Shown in pieces: positions 1-7,241 of a DNA stretch of 64,000 nt. The position numbers and the translations under genes are program-made. How positions within the stretch are numbered: the stretch's first letter is position 1; every line of letters starts with the position of its first letter. Source of the DNA: Muribaculaceae bacterium Isolate-110 (HZI) (GTDB taxonomy: Bacteria; Bacteroidota; Bacteroidia; Bacteroidales; Muribaculaceae); the NCBI GenBank assembly GCA_003762875.1, contig RIBL01000001.1:186001-250000 (forward strand), given 5' to 3'. The notes under the pieces are model-generated. The model saw only the letters and a list, made by a program, of their open reading frames with translations. It made no database searches and had not been told where the DNA came from.

Positions 1-749
1 GCGTTGAAGAGGGCCAGGCAGGGGAGACTCTGCGGGAAAACAAGCAGCGCGAGCAGATTGACGGAGAAATAGGTGAAGCCGATTTCACTCCATCCGAAAA
101 ATCCCATCAGCTTGGATGCCGAGGTCTCGAGAATGCTGTCACATCCGCCCTCCTGAAGCACCTTGCACACCTCATCGGCCGCCCGGCTGTGAATCCTGAG
201 CGATTTCTGCACGAGCAGGTATGTGAAATAGAGTCCGGCGAGGTTGAAGAGTGTTAGCAGGATTGTCGACACATGTGCGTAAATATGGTTGCTTACAAAC
301 AGGTAGACAAAAAGCAGCAACACACCGGCTACTATGCCCTTGTCACGCAGACGTGTCAGCAGTTTCACACGCCGGTGGGCGGCATAGTCAGGCTCGCATG
401 CGTCCTCGTGTGGAAATCCACAGAAAGCCACGCCGCTCCACGCTTCGGTCCACTTGTCGCGCGGAGTGCTCTCGTCTGCTCCCTGCGAGAGACAGCTGAC
501 ACTCTTGTCGTCGACCGAGGTCACTATCACGAGGCCGCTGTCGGTGGGGGCTATGAACGGCACAGGGAGCTGTGAGAGCTGCGATTTGTCGGCCACACGA
601 TAGGCGCGGGTGTCCACGCCATACTTTTCAAGCAGCTTGGAGAGTCCGAAGAGTGTTCTGAACGGCATGGATGCCATTTCGTCGGCGGCATATTCGTCAG
701 TATAGGGCACGCCAAGCAGTCCGAGATAATCCGACAGTATATTTCCCAT
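1..749 (-). CDS. VKOR-family membrane thiol oxidoreductase with degenerate C39-like N-terminus (3' end outside window)
   Basis: The frame stays open from the ATG at 749 to the window edge (249 codons), so the C-terminal part is missing. Residues 1-85 have the layout of a C39 peptidase-like domain (LLEKYGVDTRAYRV, then SQLPVPFIA) but lack its catalytic cysteine near the N-terminus. Two hydrophobic segments follow (VAGVLLLFVYLFV; STILLTLFNLAGLYF). A VKOR-type redox loop comes next: CKVLQEGGC, with cysteines eight residues apart as in human VKORC1, then DSILETSASKLMGFFG. The family reoxidises periplasmic thioredoxin-like proteins and passes electrons to quinones. In related Bacteroidota proteins a DsbA-like domain often follows, and that part would be off the edge here. 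The upstream thioredoxin gene on the same strand is a plausible partner. The VKOR call rests on motif resemblance; the partner is inference. Confidence 0.8.
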   Translation of the reverse strand, partial: MGNILSDYLGLLGVPYTDEYAADEMASMPFRTLFGLSKLLEKYGVDTRAYRVADKSQLSQLPVPFIAPTDSGLVIVTSVDDKSVSCLSQGADESTPRDKWTEAWSGVAFCGFPHEDACEPDYAAHRRVKLLTRLRDKGIVAGVLLLFVYLFVSNHIYAHVSTILLTLFNLAGLYFTYLLVQKSLRIHSRAADEVCKVLQEGGCDSILETSASKLMGFFGWSEIGFTYFSVNLLALLVFPQSLPCLALFN

Positions 750-784
750 TTTTAGTTGCCCTGTTTAGTTGCCCTTCGGGCAAA

Positions 785-894
785 GGTTATAAGGTTATGA
801 GTAGGGCTTTCTATTTCTTTTTAAGCTATTCCTTTTTTTGCTGTTCCTCTTTAGCTTATAAGGTTATGAGGCCAGGGCCTCATAACCTTATAAG
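785..894. repeat. Palindromic intergenic repeat (aaggttatgag family) between the thioredoxin and VKOR genes
   Basis: A perfect 19-bp inverted repeat with a 2-nt spacer lies at 855-873 / 876-894, starting nine bases past the thioredoxin stop. The arm word ttataaggttatgag also occurs as a direct copy at 787-801. A small ttgccc/gggcaa hairpin sits just outside at about 773-784. The stem could end or attenuate transcription from the thioredoxin gene. No clear T-run follows in the direction of transcription, so simple rho-independent termination is uncertain. The same word builds inverted repeats at 20635-20796 and 52473-52527. Confidence 0.75.
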
Positions 895-903
895 AGTTTT
901 TGC

Positions 904-1197
904 CTATGGCTGTTGTTCGACTTTGCTCAGTAGCACGTCGCCCTGTATCTCGCCGCTGTGACGCCACACTTCGGTGCCGTTTTTGTAGACGATGAATGTG
1001 GGCACCGAACGTACTCCGGCTTCGTCGGCCTCGGCGGAGTTTTTGTCAATGTCGAGCTGTACTACGGGTACGCGTCCGTCAAGAAGCTCTTTTACCTGCG
1101 CGACAACAGGTTCCATACCGCGGCAGTGGGGACACCAGGTGGCAAAAAATTCTACGAGTATCACCGGGTCAGTGTTGATCAATTCATTATAAGTCAT
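904..1197 (-). CDS. Small thioredoxin (WCPHC active site)
   Basis: This is a 97-residue single-domain thioredoxin without a signal peptide. The active site reads ATWCPHCRGM (cysteines near 22 and 25), which is closer to the WCPHC of disulfide-exchange proteins than to the classical WCGPC. The cis-proline loop is present (VRSVPTFIVYKNG). Length and fold order are normal for a thioredoxin. It lies about 150 bp upstream of the VKOR-type gene on the same strand, with a strong hairpin between them. Because it lacks an export signal it probably acts in the cytoplasm as a general thiol reductant, unless the start is further upstream. No in-frame signal peptide is visible. No TAnnTTTG promoter was found in its 160-bp upstream gap. 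Confidence 0.9.
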   Translation of the reverse strand: MTYNELINTDPVILVEFFATWCPHCRGMEPVVAQVKELLDGRVPVVQLDIDKNSAEADEAGVRSVPTFIVYKNGTEVWRHSGEIQGDVLLSKVEQQP

Positions 1198-1291
1198 AAT
1201 TTCAATAGTTTGAGGGTTGAATTTTCATAACTCAATAACACTCCGGCCGATATAATGGTTTATCGGGGTGAACACTTTTAACCGCCTGTCG

Positions 1292-1323
1292 TTTGTATAT
1301 GTGAGGAATAAACCGTAATTTTG
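1292..1323 (+). promoter_or_regulatory. Bacteroidota-type promoter of gmd
   Basis: TTTG at 1292-1295, a 20-nt spacer, and TAATTTTG at 1316-1323 match the Bacteroidota primary sigma consensus exactly. Transcription would begin near 1330. This rules out the in-frame TTG at 1321 as start codon and supports the ATG at 1357. Confidence 0.8.
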
Positions 1324-1356
1324 CGGACTCATAATCATTATTTTCAAGACGTTTCA

Positions 1357-2448
1357 ATGAAAACTGCTTTAATAACAGGTATTACCGGTCAGGATGGATC
1401 ATTTCTCGCCGAATTCCTATTAGAAAAAGGTTACAACGTACACGGTACAATTCGCCGTTCAAGTGTTGACTATCGCGAACGCATCGCACATCTTGAAGGT
1501 CATCCTAACTTTCACCTTCATTATGCCGACCTCGGCGACTCAATGTCGCTCCTTCAGGTCATCGGCAAAGTACGCCCCAACGAAATCTACAACCTCGCGG
1601 CCCAGAGCCACGTACAGGTATCGTTTGACGCGCCCGAGTTTACAGCCGACGTTGACGCCACTGGCGTGCTCCGCATTCTTGAGGCCGTGCGTCAGGTGGG
1701 TCTCACCGATACTTGCCGCATCTATCAGGCTTCAACTTCAGAGCTTTACGGCAAGGTGGAGGAGGTGCCTCAGAACGAGAACACACCCTTCCACCCCTAT
1801 TCACCCTACGCCGTGGCCAAGCTCTACGGATTCTGGATTGTCAAGGAGTATCGCGAGGCTTACAATATGTATTGCTGCTCGGGCATCCTCTTCAACCACG
1901 AGTCGGAGCGTCGCGGCGAGACTTTCGTAACACGCAAAATCACTCTCGCTGCCGCCCGCATAGCTCAGGGCAAGCAGGAGAAACTCTATCTCGGCAATCT
2001 CTCGTCGCTCCGCGACTGGGGCTATGCCAAGGATTATGTAGAGTGTATGTGGCTCATACTCCAGCAGGATAAGCCCGAGGATTACGTAATCGCCACAGGC
2101 GAGCAGCACTCGGTGCGAGAGTTCTGCCAGCTTGCTTTCCGCCGTGCCGGCATCGAGCTTCGCTTTGAAGGCGAAGGTGCCGACGAGAAAGGTATCGACG
2201 TGGCTACCGGCAAGGTGGTCATCGAGGTGTCGCCCGACTTCTATCGTCCTACCGATGTGGTCAACCTTTGGGGCGACCCCACAAAGGCCAAGGCCAAACT
2301 CGGATGGGATCCCTCAAAAAAGACCTCGTTTGAGGAGCTCGTCAACCTTATGGTCGACGCCGACATGGCCAAGGTGGCTATCGAGCGCGCCGGCGAAAAG
2401 GTCCGCACCAACCTCGCCGAGTATCTCGAGAAGGGTATCGTTAAGTAA
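1357..2448 (+). CDS. gmd: GDP-mannose 4,6-dehydratase
   Basis: This cytoplasmic enzyme converts GDP-mannose to GDP-4-keto-6-deoxymannose, the first step to GDP-L-fucose and related sugars. The 363-residue chain is an extended short-chain dehydrogenase. It has the nucleotide-binding GITGQDG (Gly8, 11, 14), the conserved [11 protein letters not shown] segment, the catalytic STSELYG near 127, and Tyr151-x3-Lys155. Length is normal for Gmd. The frame continues upstream to a TTG at 1321, but that codon lies inside the promoter, so the ATG at 1357 is chosen. In many Bacteroidales a GDP-fucose synthase gene (fcl) follows. Here the next gene is a tRNA methyltransferase, so the second enzyme must be elsewhere or the product feeds another deoxysugar. 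Identity is secure. Confidence 0.96.
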   Translation: MKTALITGITGQDGSFLAEFLLEKGYNVHGTIRRSSVDYRERIAHLEGHPNFHLHYADLGDSMSLLQVIGKVRPNEIYNLAAQSHVQVSFDAPEFTADVDATGVLRILEAVRQVGLTDTCRIYQASTSELYGKVEEVPQNENTPFHPYSPYAVAKLYGFWIVKEYREAYNMYCCSGILFNHESERRGETFVTRKITLAAARIAQGKQEKLYLGNLSSLRDWGYAKDYVECMWLILQQDKPEDYVIATGEQHSVREFCQLAFRRAGIELRFEGEGADEKGIDVATGKVVIEVSPDFYRPTDVVNLWGDPTKAKAKLGWDPSKKTSFEELVNLMVDADMAKVAIERAGEKVRTNLAEYLEKGIVK

Positions 2449-2529
2449 GTATAGAGTATACAAAGTATAGAGTATAGGGATTGGCGTCGATGTCGCACTA
2501 TAAGTCGGCATCATGGCCAATCCCTATAC
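2449..2529. terminator. Tandem agtatagagtata words and hairpin after gmd
   Basis: Directly after the gmd stop the word agtatagagtata occurs twice in tandem. The second copy runs into an inverted repeat: a 13-bp stem at 2472-2484 / 2517-2529 (gtatagggattgg and its complement). An inner stem (gatgtcg / cggcatc, one G-U pair) makes it a long two-part hairpin. It is probably a terminator, though no T-run follows. The word agtatagag recurs at the mtaB/glycosyltransferase and tamB/tamL junctions. Confidence 0.65.
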
Positions 2530-2622
2530 CTATATAATATATGGTATGGCATGTTGCGCATCGGTCATAATATTGCGGCTAAGATTGCGTTACTACATTA
2601 GTAAATTTATCGCTAAAACGCT

Positions 2623-3357
2623 ATGGGAGTGTTTCGTTTCAAACAGTTTTCGGTCGACGACAGCCGCAGTGCCATGAAGATTGGCACTGACGGGGTGCTT
2701 CTCGGGGCCTGGGCCAATTGTGGCGGGGCGGCGACAGTCGTGGATGTCGGTACAGGCACCGGCCTGATAGCCCTTATGATGGCACAGCGATATGCCGACG
2801 CTCGGGTTTTGGCCATAGATGTCGACAATGCCGCGTGTGAGGATGCGCGGGCCAATGTCGCCGCCTCTCCGTGGACCGGTCGTGTCACGGTGATTGAGGG
2901 CGATGTGCTCGGTTGGATTCCCGACGACTCTACGGGGCGACCGCTATGCATAGTGTCCAACCCTCCGTTTTTCACCGAAGCGTTACGTTCGCCCGACACT
3001 GCCCGCGCGCTTGCGCGCCACGGATGCGGGCTGGGGGTGGAGTCGCTCATTGAGTGGGCTTCGGGGGTTATGACCGGTAGTGATGACTCGCTGTCGTTTA
3101 TTGCTCCGGCCGGCCGCGACGATGAGCTGCATTTTCAGTTGTCGCTCCGTCGGCTTGCCGCAGTCAGGACTACCGATGTCGTGTCGCGCGAAGGGCGTCC
3201 GCCTGTCAGACGGCTCTATGAGATAAGGCGAGAGGATGCCGTTACCTGTCCGTGTCTTCACGACACTCTCGTGATTCGTGACCGCGAGGGTAAATATACA
3301 CCCCGATACGTCGGGCTTACCGAAAATTTTTATCTTGACACCACCTTTAATAAATAA
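2623..3357 (+). CDS. trmN6: tRNA1(Val) A37 N6-methyltransferase (YfiC/TrmN6 family)
   Basis: This is a 244-residue SAM-dependent methyltransferase of the YfiC/TrmN6 family, which makes m6A at position 37 of tRNA1(Val). The N-terminus FRFKQFSVDDSRSAMKIGTD carries the family's signature K-I-G-T-D-G segment. Motif I reads VDVGTGTGLIALM. The adenine-methyltransferase motif NPPF sits at about 113-116. No membrane segment or signal is present. The ATG at 2623 is the first in frame and places FRFKQF at the expected N-terminal position. It stands alone between the gmd hairpin and the CPBP gene, which begins 10 bp after its stop and may be co-transcribed. Family membership is clear; the exact tRNA target is inferred from the family. 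Confidence 0.9.
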   Translation: MGVFRFKQFSVDDSRSAMKIGTDGVLLGAWANCGGAATVVDVGTGTGLIALMMAQRYADARVLAIDVDNAACEDARANVAASPWTGRVTVIEGDVLGWIPDDSTGRPLCIVSNPPFFTEALRSPDTARALARHGCGLGVESLIEWASGVMTGSDDSLSFIAPAGRDDELHFQLSLRRLAAVRTTDVVSREGRPPVRRLYEIRREDAVTCPCLHDTLVIRDREGKYTPRYVGLTENFYLDTTFNK

Positions 3358-3367
3358 TACATCACTT

Positions 3368-4252
3368 ATGCACTCCAACACTCTTCCGGCCATGCGTCAC
3401 AGCTACGCGGTGAGGATATTCTACTTTCTTATCATAACGTTTGTCGGACTGATGGTCGCGATGGTGGCCATGGCACTAATATTGAAGGACGGTTACACCA
3501 CTCTGACGCTACGGCTCGGCACGGTGGCGCAGGATGTGTTGCTGTTTATCTTTCCTGCGGCGGCCGCGTCGGTCATGCTCTCTGACAACGGCGGCCGTCT
3601 GCTGTGTGCCGACCGTGTGCCCTCGCTCTTTGTTACGCTTGCGGCTGTGGCCACACTCGGCTGTGCGATGCCGTTAATGAATATGATAGTGATGTGGAAT
3701 GAGTCGATGTCGCTCCCCGCGGCTCTCGCTCCGATGGAGGAATGGATGCGTCAGGCCGAGGATGCAGCCCGCGGGCAGGTGGAGATACTCCTCGGAGGCA
3801 TCTCGTTGGGCGACCTTGCGGTCAGCCTGCTTATAGTAGCCGTGCTCGCCGGCGCGAGCGAAGAGCTGTTTTTCCGTGGAGCCATGCAGCGCATCCTCTC
3901 TTCGGGACCACTTGGCCCTCATGCGGCGATATGGCTGACGGCCGTGCTGTTCAGCGTGTTTCACATGCAGTTTTTCGGATTCTTCCCGCGTCTGCTGCTC
4001 GGCGCGTTTTTCGGCTATCTGCTCTATTGGTCCGGGTCGGTGTGGCTTCCGGCCATAGTCCATGCGGTCAATAACGGACTGGTGGTATACGCGTCGTGGC
4101 ATAGCCGCGCCGTGGCCGGAGGCGATGAGTTTGACATCAATTCATTTGGAGCGGACTCATGGGTGTTTGTCACCCTGTCGGCCTTATTCACAGGGATAAT
4201 GATATGTGTCCTTAACAATATAACCAAATCCCGAAAAAGTGTAACGCGCTGA
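3368..4252 (+). CDS. CPBP-family intramembrane glutamic endopeptidase (Abi/Rce1-like)
   Basis: This is a 294-residue polytopic membrane protein with the three CPBP signatures: Glu165-Glu166 with Arg170 in EELFFRG, a phenylalanine/histidine motif ending at His199 (FSVFHMQF), and HAVNN starting at His232. The family cleaves substrates within the membrane; in bacteria the substrates are usually unknown. About seven to eight hydrophobic segments are visible. The frame extends upstream to 3278, but that stretch overlaps the end of trmN6 and reads as non-membrane filler, so the ATG at 3368 just after the trmN6 stop is chosen. The catalytic glutamates are intact. No neighbour points to a bacteriocin or immunity role. 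Confidence 0.85.
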   Translation: MHSNTLPAMRHSYAVRIFYFLIITFVGLMVAMVAMALILKDGYTTLTLRLGTVAQDVLLFIFPAAAASVMLSDNGGRLLCADRVPSLFVTLAAVATLGCAMPLMNMIVMWNESMSLPAALAPMEEWMRQAEDAARGQVEILLGGISLGDLAVSLLIVAVLAGASEELFFRGAMQRILSSGPLGPHAAIWLTAVLFSVFHMQFFGFFPRLLLGAFFGYLLYWSGSVWLPAIVHAVNNGLVVYASWHSRAVAGGDEFDINSFGADSWVFVTLSALFTGIMICVLNNITKSRKSVTR

Positions 4253-4266
4253 CCCCTCAGGATACG

Positions 4267-4274
4267 TAACTTTG
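4267..4274 (+). promoter_or_regulatory. TAnnTTTG promoter element for the metal permease
   Basis: TAACTTTG lies 20 nt upstream of the permease ATG at 4295. No convincing TTTG was found at the usual 20-nt distance upstream, so only the -7 half is well supported. Confidence 0.5.
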
Positions 4275-4294
4275 CAGAGTAATTTTCAAGAGTT

Positions 4295-5563
4295 ATGTAT
4301 CTGCAACATTTTTTTCAGTCACTGTGGGCGATTATCAATGAGATGTCGCCTTATATACTTCTCGGATTTCTTATAGCCGGACTGCTCCACGTGTTTGTCA
4401 AGCCATCGGCCATGTCGCGTCATCTGGCTGGCGGCGGACTGAAACCTGTGGTCAAGGCCGCGCTTTTCGGCATACCGCTCCCGCTGTGTTCGTGTGGAGT
4501 GCTGCCTACTGCTGTGGCCTTGCGCCGTCAGGGTGCGTCAAAGGGCGCCACAACCTCTTTTCTCATAGCAACGCCCCAGACCGGTGTCGACTCCATAGCC
4601 GCCACATATTCGCTGCTCGGGCTCCCGTTTGCCATACTGCGCCCGGTGGCCGCGCTTGCGGGTGCCGCGCTCGGAGGTGCTGCTGTCGACCGTTTTGCCT
4701 CACGTCCCGACGGAGAGACCGATACCGTGGCGGGTGACTCGTGCGGTGTGCCCGCCGATGACGAATATCGCGGCATGAGCTTTGGCCGCAAGCTCGTCGA
4801 GGCCGTGCGCTACGGTCTTGTCGACATGGTGGCGAGCGTGGGCAAATGGCTCGTGATAGGGCTCATAGTCGCCGCGCTTATCACAGTGCTCGTGCCCGAC
4901 CAGCTCTTTGTAAGCCTTAGCCGTTATCCGCTCCTGGCAATGGGAGTGATGATACTCGTGGCGGTGCCGATGTATGTATGTGCCACCGGCTCGATACCCA
5001 TCGCCCTGTCGCTTATGCTCAAGGGCCTGAGTCCCGGAGTGGCCTTTGTGCTGCTCATGGCCGGCCCGGCAGCCAATTTTGCCTCAGTGATGATACTCTC
5101 GCGCACCATGGGTCGGCGTGCCACACTGATATATGTCGGCTCGGTAGTGGTCACGGCCATAGGATTCGGTCTGCTTGTCGATCTGCTCTTGCCGGCCTCG
5201 TGGTTTACCCCTGCGTCGTTTACGGCAATGGCCTGTCACGGTCACGCCCATGTGTCGGTTTTCGCCACTCTCTGCTCGGTGGTGCTCGCAGGTCTGCTAA
5301 TCTATACGGCCATAAAATTTCGTGGCCACACTCACTCGCATAATCACACTAATAATACAACTGAAATGGAACGTAAATATCGTATCGCGGGCATGTCGTG
5401 CCCTCATTGCCAGGCTACCGTCACCAAGGCTCTCTTTGCTCTTGACGGTGCCGAGTCGGTAACAGTAGATCTCTCGTCGGGCATAGCCACCGTGCGTGGT
5501 GAAGTGTCGCCCGAGGCTGTCAACGCCGCAGTCTATGCCGCCGGCTTCACAGTCGAGAAGTAG
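4295..5563 (+). CDS. SO_0444/ArsP-like Cu/Zn efflux permease with C-terminal HMA domain
   Basis: This is a 422-residue inner-membrane permease of the DUF318/ArsP superfamily, in the layout usually annotated as SO_0444-family Cu/Zn efflux transporter. Eight or more hydrophobic segments are visible. The family's CSC motif is at Cys65-Ser-Cys67 (PLPLCSCGVLP), and a second conserved loop reads MAGPAANFAS. A His-rich linker (GHTHSHNH, about 344-353) leads into a heavy-metal-associated domain from Met358, with GMSCPHC (Cys369 and Cys372) and the usual 65-residue length. The HMA domain probably delivers or senses the metal. Metal specificity cannot be read from the sequence. The ATG at 5366 could start a separate HMA protein, but it lies in frame and a fusion is the simplest reading. 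The gene ends flush against the 68-bp inverted repeat. Confidence 0.87.
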   Translation: MYLQHFFQSLWAIINEMSPYILLGFLIAGLLHVFVKPSAMSRHLAGGGLKPVVKAALFGIPLPLCSCGVLPTAVALRRQGASKGATTSFLIATPQTGVDSIAATYSLLGLPFAILRPVAALAGAALGGAAVDRFASRPDGETDTVAGDSCGVPADDEYRGMSFGRKLVEAVRYGLVDMVASVGKWLVIGLIVAALITVLVPDQLFVSLSRYPLLAMGVMILVAVPMYVCATGSIPIALSLMLKGLSPGVAFVLLMAGPAANFASVMILSRTMGRRATLIYVGSVVVTAIGFGLLVDLLLPASWFTPASFTAMACHGHAHVSVFATLCSVVLAGLLIYTAIKFRGHTHSHNHTNNTTEMERKYRIAGMSCPHCQATVTKALFALDGAESVTVDLSSGIATVRGEVSPEAVNAAVYAAGFTVEK

Positions 5564-5739
5564 GAGATACAAAAGTCTCAAAAAGACAAAAGAAACATAA
5601 GATTTCAGGTTAAAGACAGGAGTACAGGAGTAATTTTGACATTGCAAAAGCTTGTTCTGCAAAAAAATTTAACTCCTGTACTCCTGTCTTTAACCTGAAA
5701 TCTTATGTTTCTTTTGTCTTTTTGAGACTTTTGTATCTC
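5564..5739. repeat. Perfect 68-bp inverted repeat between convergent stop codons
   Basis: The left arm 5564-5631 and right arm 5672-5739 are exact reverse complements over 68 bases, with a 40-nt loop (5632-5671). The left arm starts on the base after the permease TAG. The right arm ends inside the TGA of the convergent DUF4252 gene. So the whole junction is one hairpin, readable as a bidirectional terminator from both sides. The arms hold short repeated words (aggagtacaggagt; aaaag...aaaagacaaaag). It is far longer than a typical intrinsic terminator stem and would give a long RNA duplex, a possible RNase III substrate. Confidence 0.95.
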
Positions 5740-6196
5740 AGTTTTGTTTGTTGTTCATGACCATTGACCGGATATCGGCCGGGGTGATCGCTCCGGAGAT
5801 GAGTATTACGGTCAGGCCTGCTTTTTCCGACACTCTCACCACATATTCAGTCTTTCCTCCGTCGAGCGATTTCATGAATATGTCTACATTTTCGCCGTTG
5901 TCGGTCACTTTCATGAGCTGTTCGTAACCCTTGCCGAGCGATAGGGGCTCTTTACGGAGCGTGGGGAGGAGTTTATTGTTTTCGCAAGTGAGTATGCGTA
6001 TATTGTCGAGTTTTGACGCTATCGGACCGATGTTCACTCCGTTGGTTTTCATGTCGGGCATCATGCTGAGCATGGCTTTGGAAATGTAGACTGTAGTGAC
6101 ACCTTCGGTGTCGGCATAACGGTCAAAAATAGTCTGGGCGTATGATGCGATGGTGCATATGAGGGCGAGAATGGCGGTGATATAGAAGCGTTTCAT
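5738..6196 (-). CDS. DUF4252 family secreted protein
   Basis: This 152-residue exported protein begins with a signal peptide (MKRFYITAILALICTIASYA, cleavage near 20). A DUF4252-type domain follows (FDRYADTEGVTTVYISKAML; later NIRILTCENN and VRVSEKAGLTVILISG). The family is found in Bacteroidota and has no established biochemical activity. The ATG at 6196 is chosen because the signal peptide starts there; the open frame further upstream runs through the anti-sigma gene. It is the last gene of a four-gene - strand unit, DUF4252 lipoprotein - ECF sigma - anti-sigma - DUF4252. This suggests a role in the envelope signal read by the sigma pair, but that is inference. Confidence 0.85.
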   Translation of the reverse strand: MKRFYITAILALICTIASYAQTIFDRYADTEGVTTVYISKAMLSMMPDMKTNGVNIGPIASKLDNIRILTCENNKLLPTLRKEPLSLGKGYEQLMKVTDNGENVDIFMKSLDGGKTEYVVRVSEKAGLTVILISGAITPADIRSMVMNNKQN

Positions 6197-6240
6197 TGCG
6201 GGTGATTTTTTGTAGGGGTTATAAACTGTAATATTTTTAG

Positions 6241-6735
6241 TTAAACGTTCTCCGGATTCAGATGATTGAGCTGGCGGGCTACTTTGTCGTGGATGTCGGC
6301 TGCGGTGGCCTCGGCCATCTCCACCTGGTTGATGCCCTTGTCGATGGCCGACGAGAATATCAGCAGAGCCTTCCGGGCTTCGGCATATGCCTCTTCGGGT
6401 GTGGCGCATGTGTCAAGCGGGGTGGGAGAGACCGGTGCAGGTGTTGCGGTAAACAGGTGCACTCCGAGGGTGATGATTACGGCTACCGCCGCGGCTATGC
6501 CGGTGATGACGCGCAGCGGAGGTATACGGCGGCTGTGCACCGGAGTTATGGCCCGGCGGGTCAGGTCGGTCGCGGCAAGGGTGTCGATGGTCTCGGCCAG
6601 TCGCTCTCCGAGCATGTCGGGTATCTCCGGTTCAGGGAGCGAGGCGAGCCTGTCAATGAGGCGTTGCTGCTCCGCCTCGGTGATTTCGTCAGAGGCAAAA
6701 CGGTCGAGAAGTATGTCTAATTCCTTGTCATTCAT
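6241..6735 (-). CDS. Probable membrane anti-sigma factor
   Basis: This 164-residue protein has an N-terminal cytoplasmic part of about 75 residues (LDILLDRFASDEITEAEQQR, then a helical region). One transmembrane segment follows at about 78-97 (ITGIAAAVAVIITLGVHLF), then a periplasmic tail with Pro/Thr-rich linker. Its ATG overlaps the stop of the ECF sigma gene by four bases, the usual arrangement for translationally coupled sigma/anti-sigma pairs. No zinc-binding HxxxCxxC motif is seen, so it is not a classical ZAS-domain anti-sigma. The role is inferred from position, topology and the short acidic N-terminus. Confidence 0.75.
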   Translation of the reverse strand: MNDKELDILLDRFASDEITEAEQQRLIDRLASLPEPEIPDMLGERLAETIDTLAATDLTRRAITPVHSRRIPPLRVITGIAAAVAVIITLGVHLFTATPAPVSPTPLDTCATPEEAYAEARKALLIFSSAIDKGINQVEMAEATAADIHDKVARQLNHLNPENV

Positions 6736-7241
6736 AGTCGGAAGTGGCGTTTGATTAGTTCTTTGATTTGTCGTCGGGCACGAAACAGTGTGATGCGTAC
6801 ATTGCCTTGGGTCATGCCTGTGAGCTGTGTGATGCGGTCAAACGGCATTTCGTCGATGTCGCGCATGGTTATGATTTCGCGTTGTGGCGACGGGAGACTG
6901 TCGATGAGGCTGCGCACCGTGGCCGCTGTCTCGCGACGGTCTATTTCGGTGTCGGTGTCGCTCTCGGCCGGAGGCTCAGGCACCGAGCTGTCGAAGGTGA
7001 CTATCATCCCTTCGGGCCGACGTGAGCCGAGCGCGTCGTAACATACGTGGCGCAGAATGGTGACTGCATATGCCTGATGGTTGCTGACCGATGCGAGTCT
7101 GTCGCGCTGTTTCCACAGGCGTATATAAGTCTCCTGCACCAAGTCCTCGGCATCGGGCGGACTGCCCGACAGGCGCAGGGCTATATTGTAAAGCAGCCTT
7201 TGATGAGGCAGGAAGACGCGCTTAAACTCACTTGCCTCCAT
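6732..7241 (-). CDS. ECF-type RNA polymerase sigma factor
   Basis: This is a 169-residue sigma-70 family ECF factor. Region 2 is at about 10-75 (LLYNIALRLSGSPPDAEDLVQETYIRLW). An acidic linker follows (ESDTDTEIDRRE). Region 4 is at about 110-165, with a helix-turn-helix (MPFDRITQLTGMTQGNVRITLFRARRQIK, here split as a helix-turn-recognition helix). It starts 14 bp inside the end of the upstream DUF4252 lipoprotein gene and overlaps the anti-sigma gene by four bases, so all are probably one transcript. It likely responds to an envelope signal relayed by the membrane anti-sigma. A 14-bp palindrome upstream of the operon (7773-7786) is a candidate regulatory site. Confidence 0.92.
   Translation of the reverse strand: MEASEFKRVFLPHQRLLYNIALRLSGSPPDAEDLVQETYIRLWKQRDRLASVSNHQAYAVTILRHVCYDALGSRRPEGMIVTFDSSVPEPPAESDTDTEIDRRETAATVRSLIDSLPSPQREIITMRDIDEMPFDRITQLTGMTQGNVRITLFRARRQIKELIKRHFRL

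Noticed and set aside
671-961. Open frame of 96 codons on the + strand
   Set aside because: It runs through the palindromic repeat and overlaps two real - strand genes; its sequence is low-complexity.
3278-3367. Longer N-terminus for the CPBP protease
   Set aside because: These 30 codons overlap the end of trmN6 and do not resemble the family. The ATG at 3368 directly follows the trmN6 stop.
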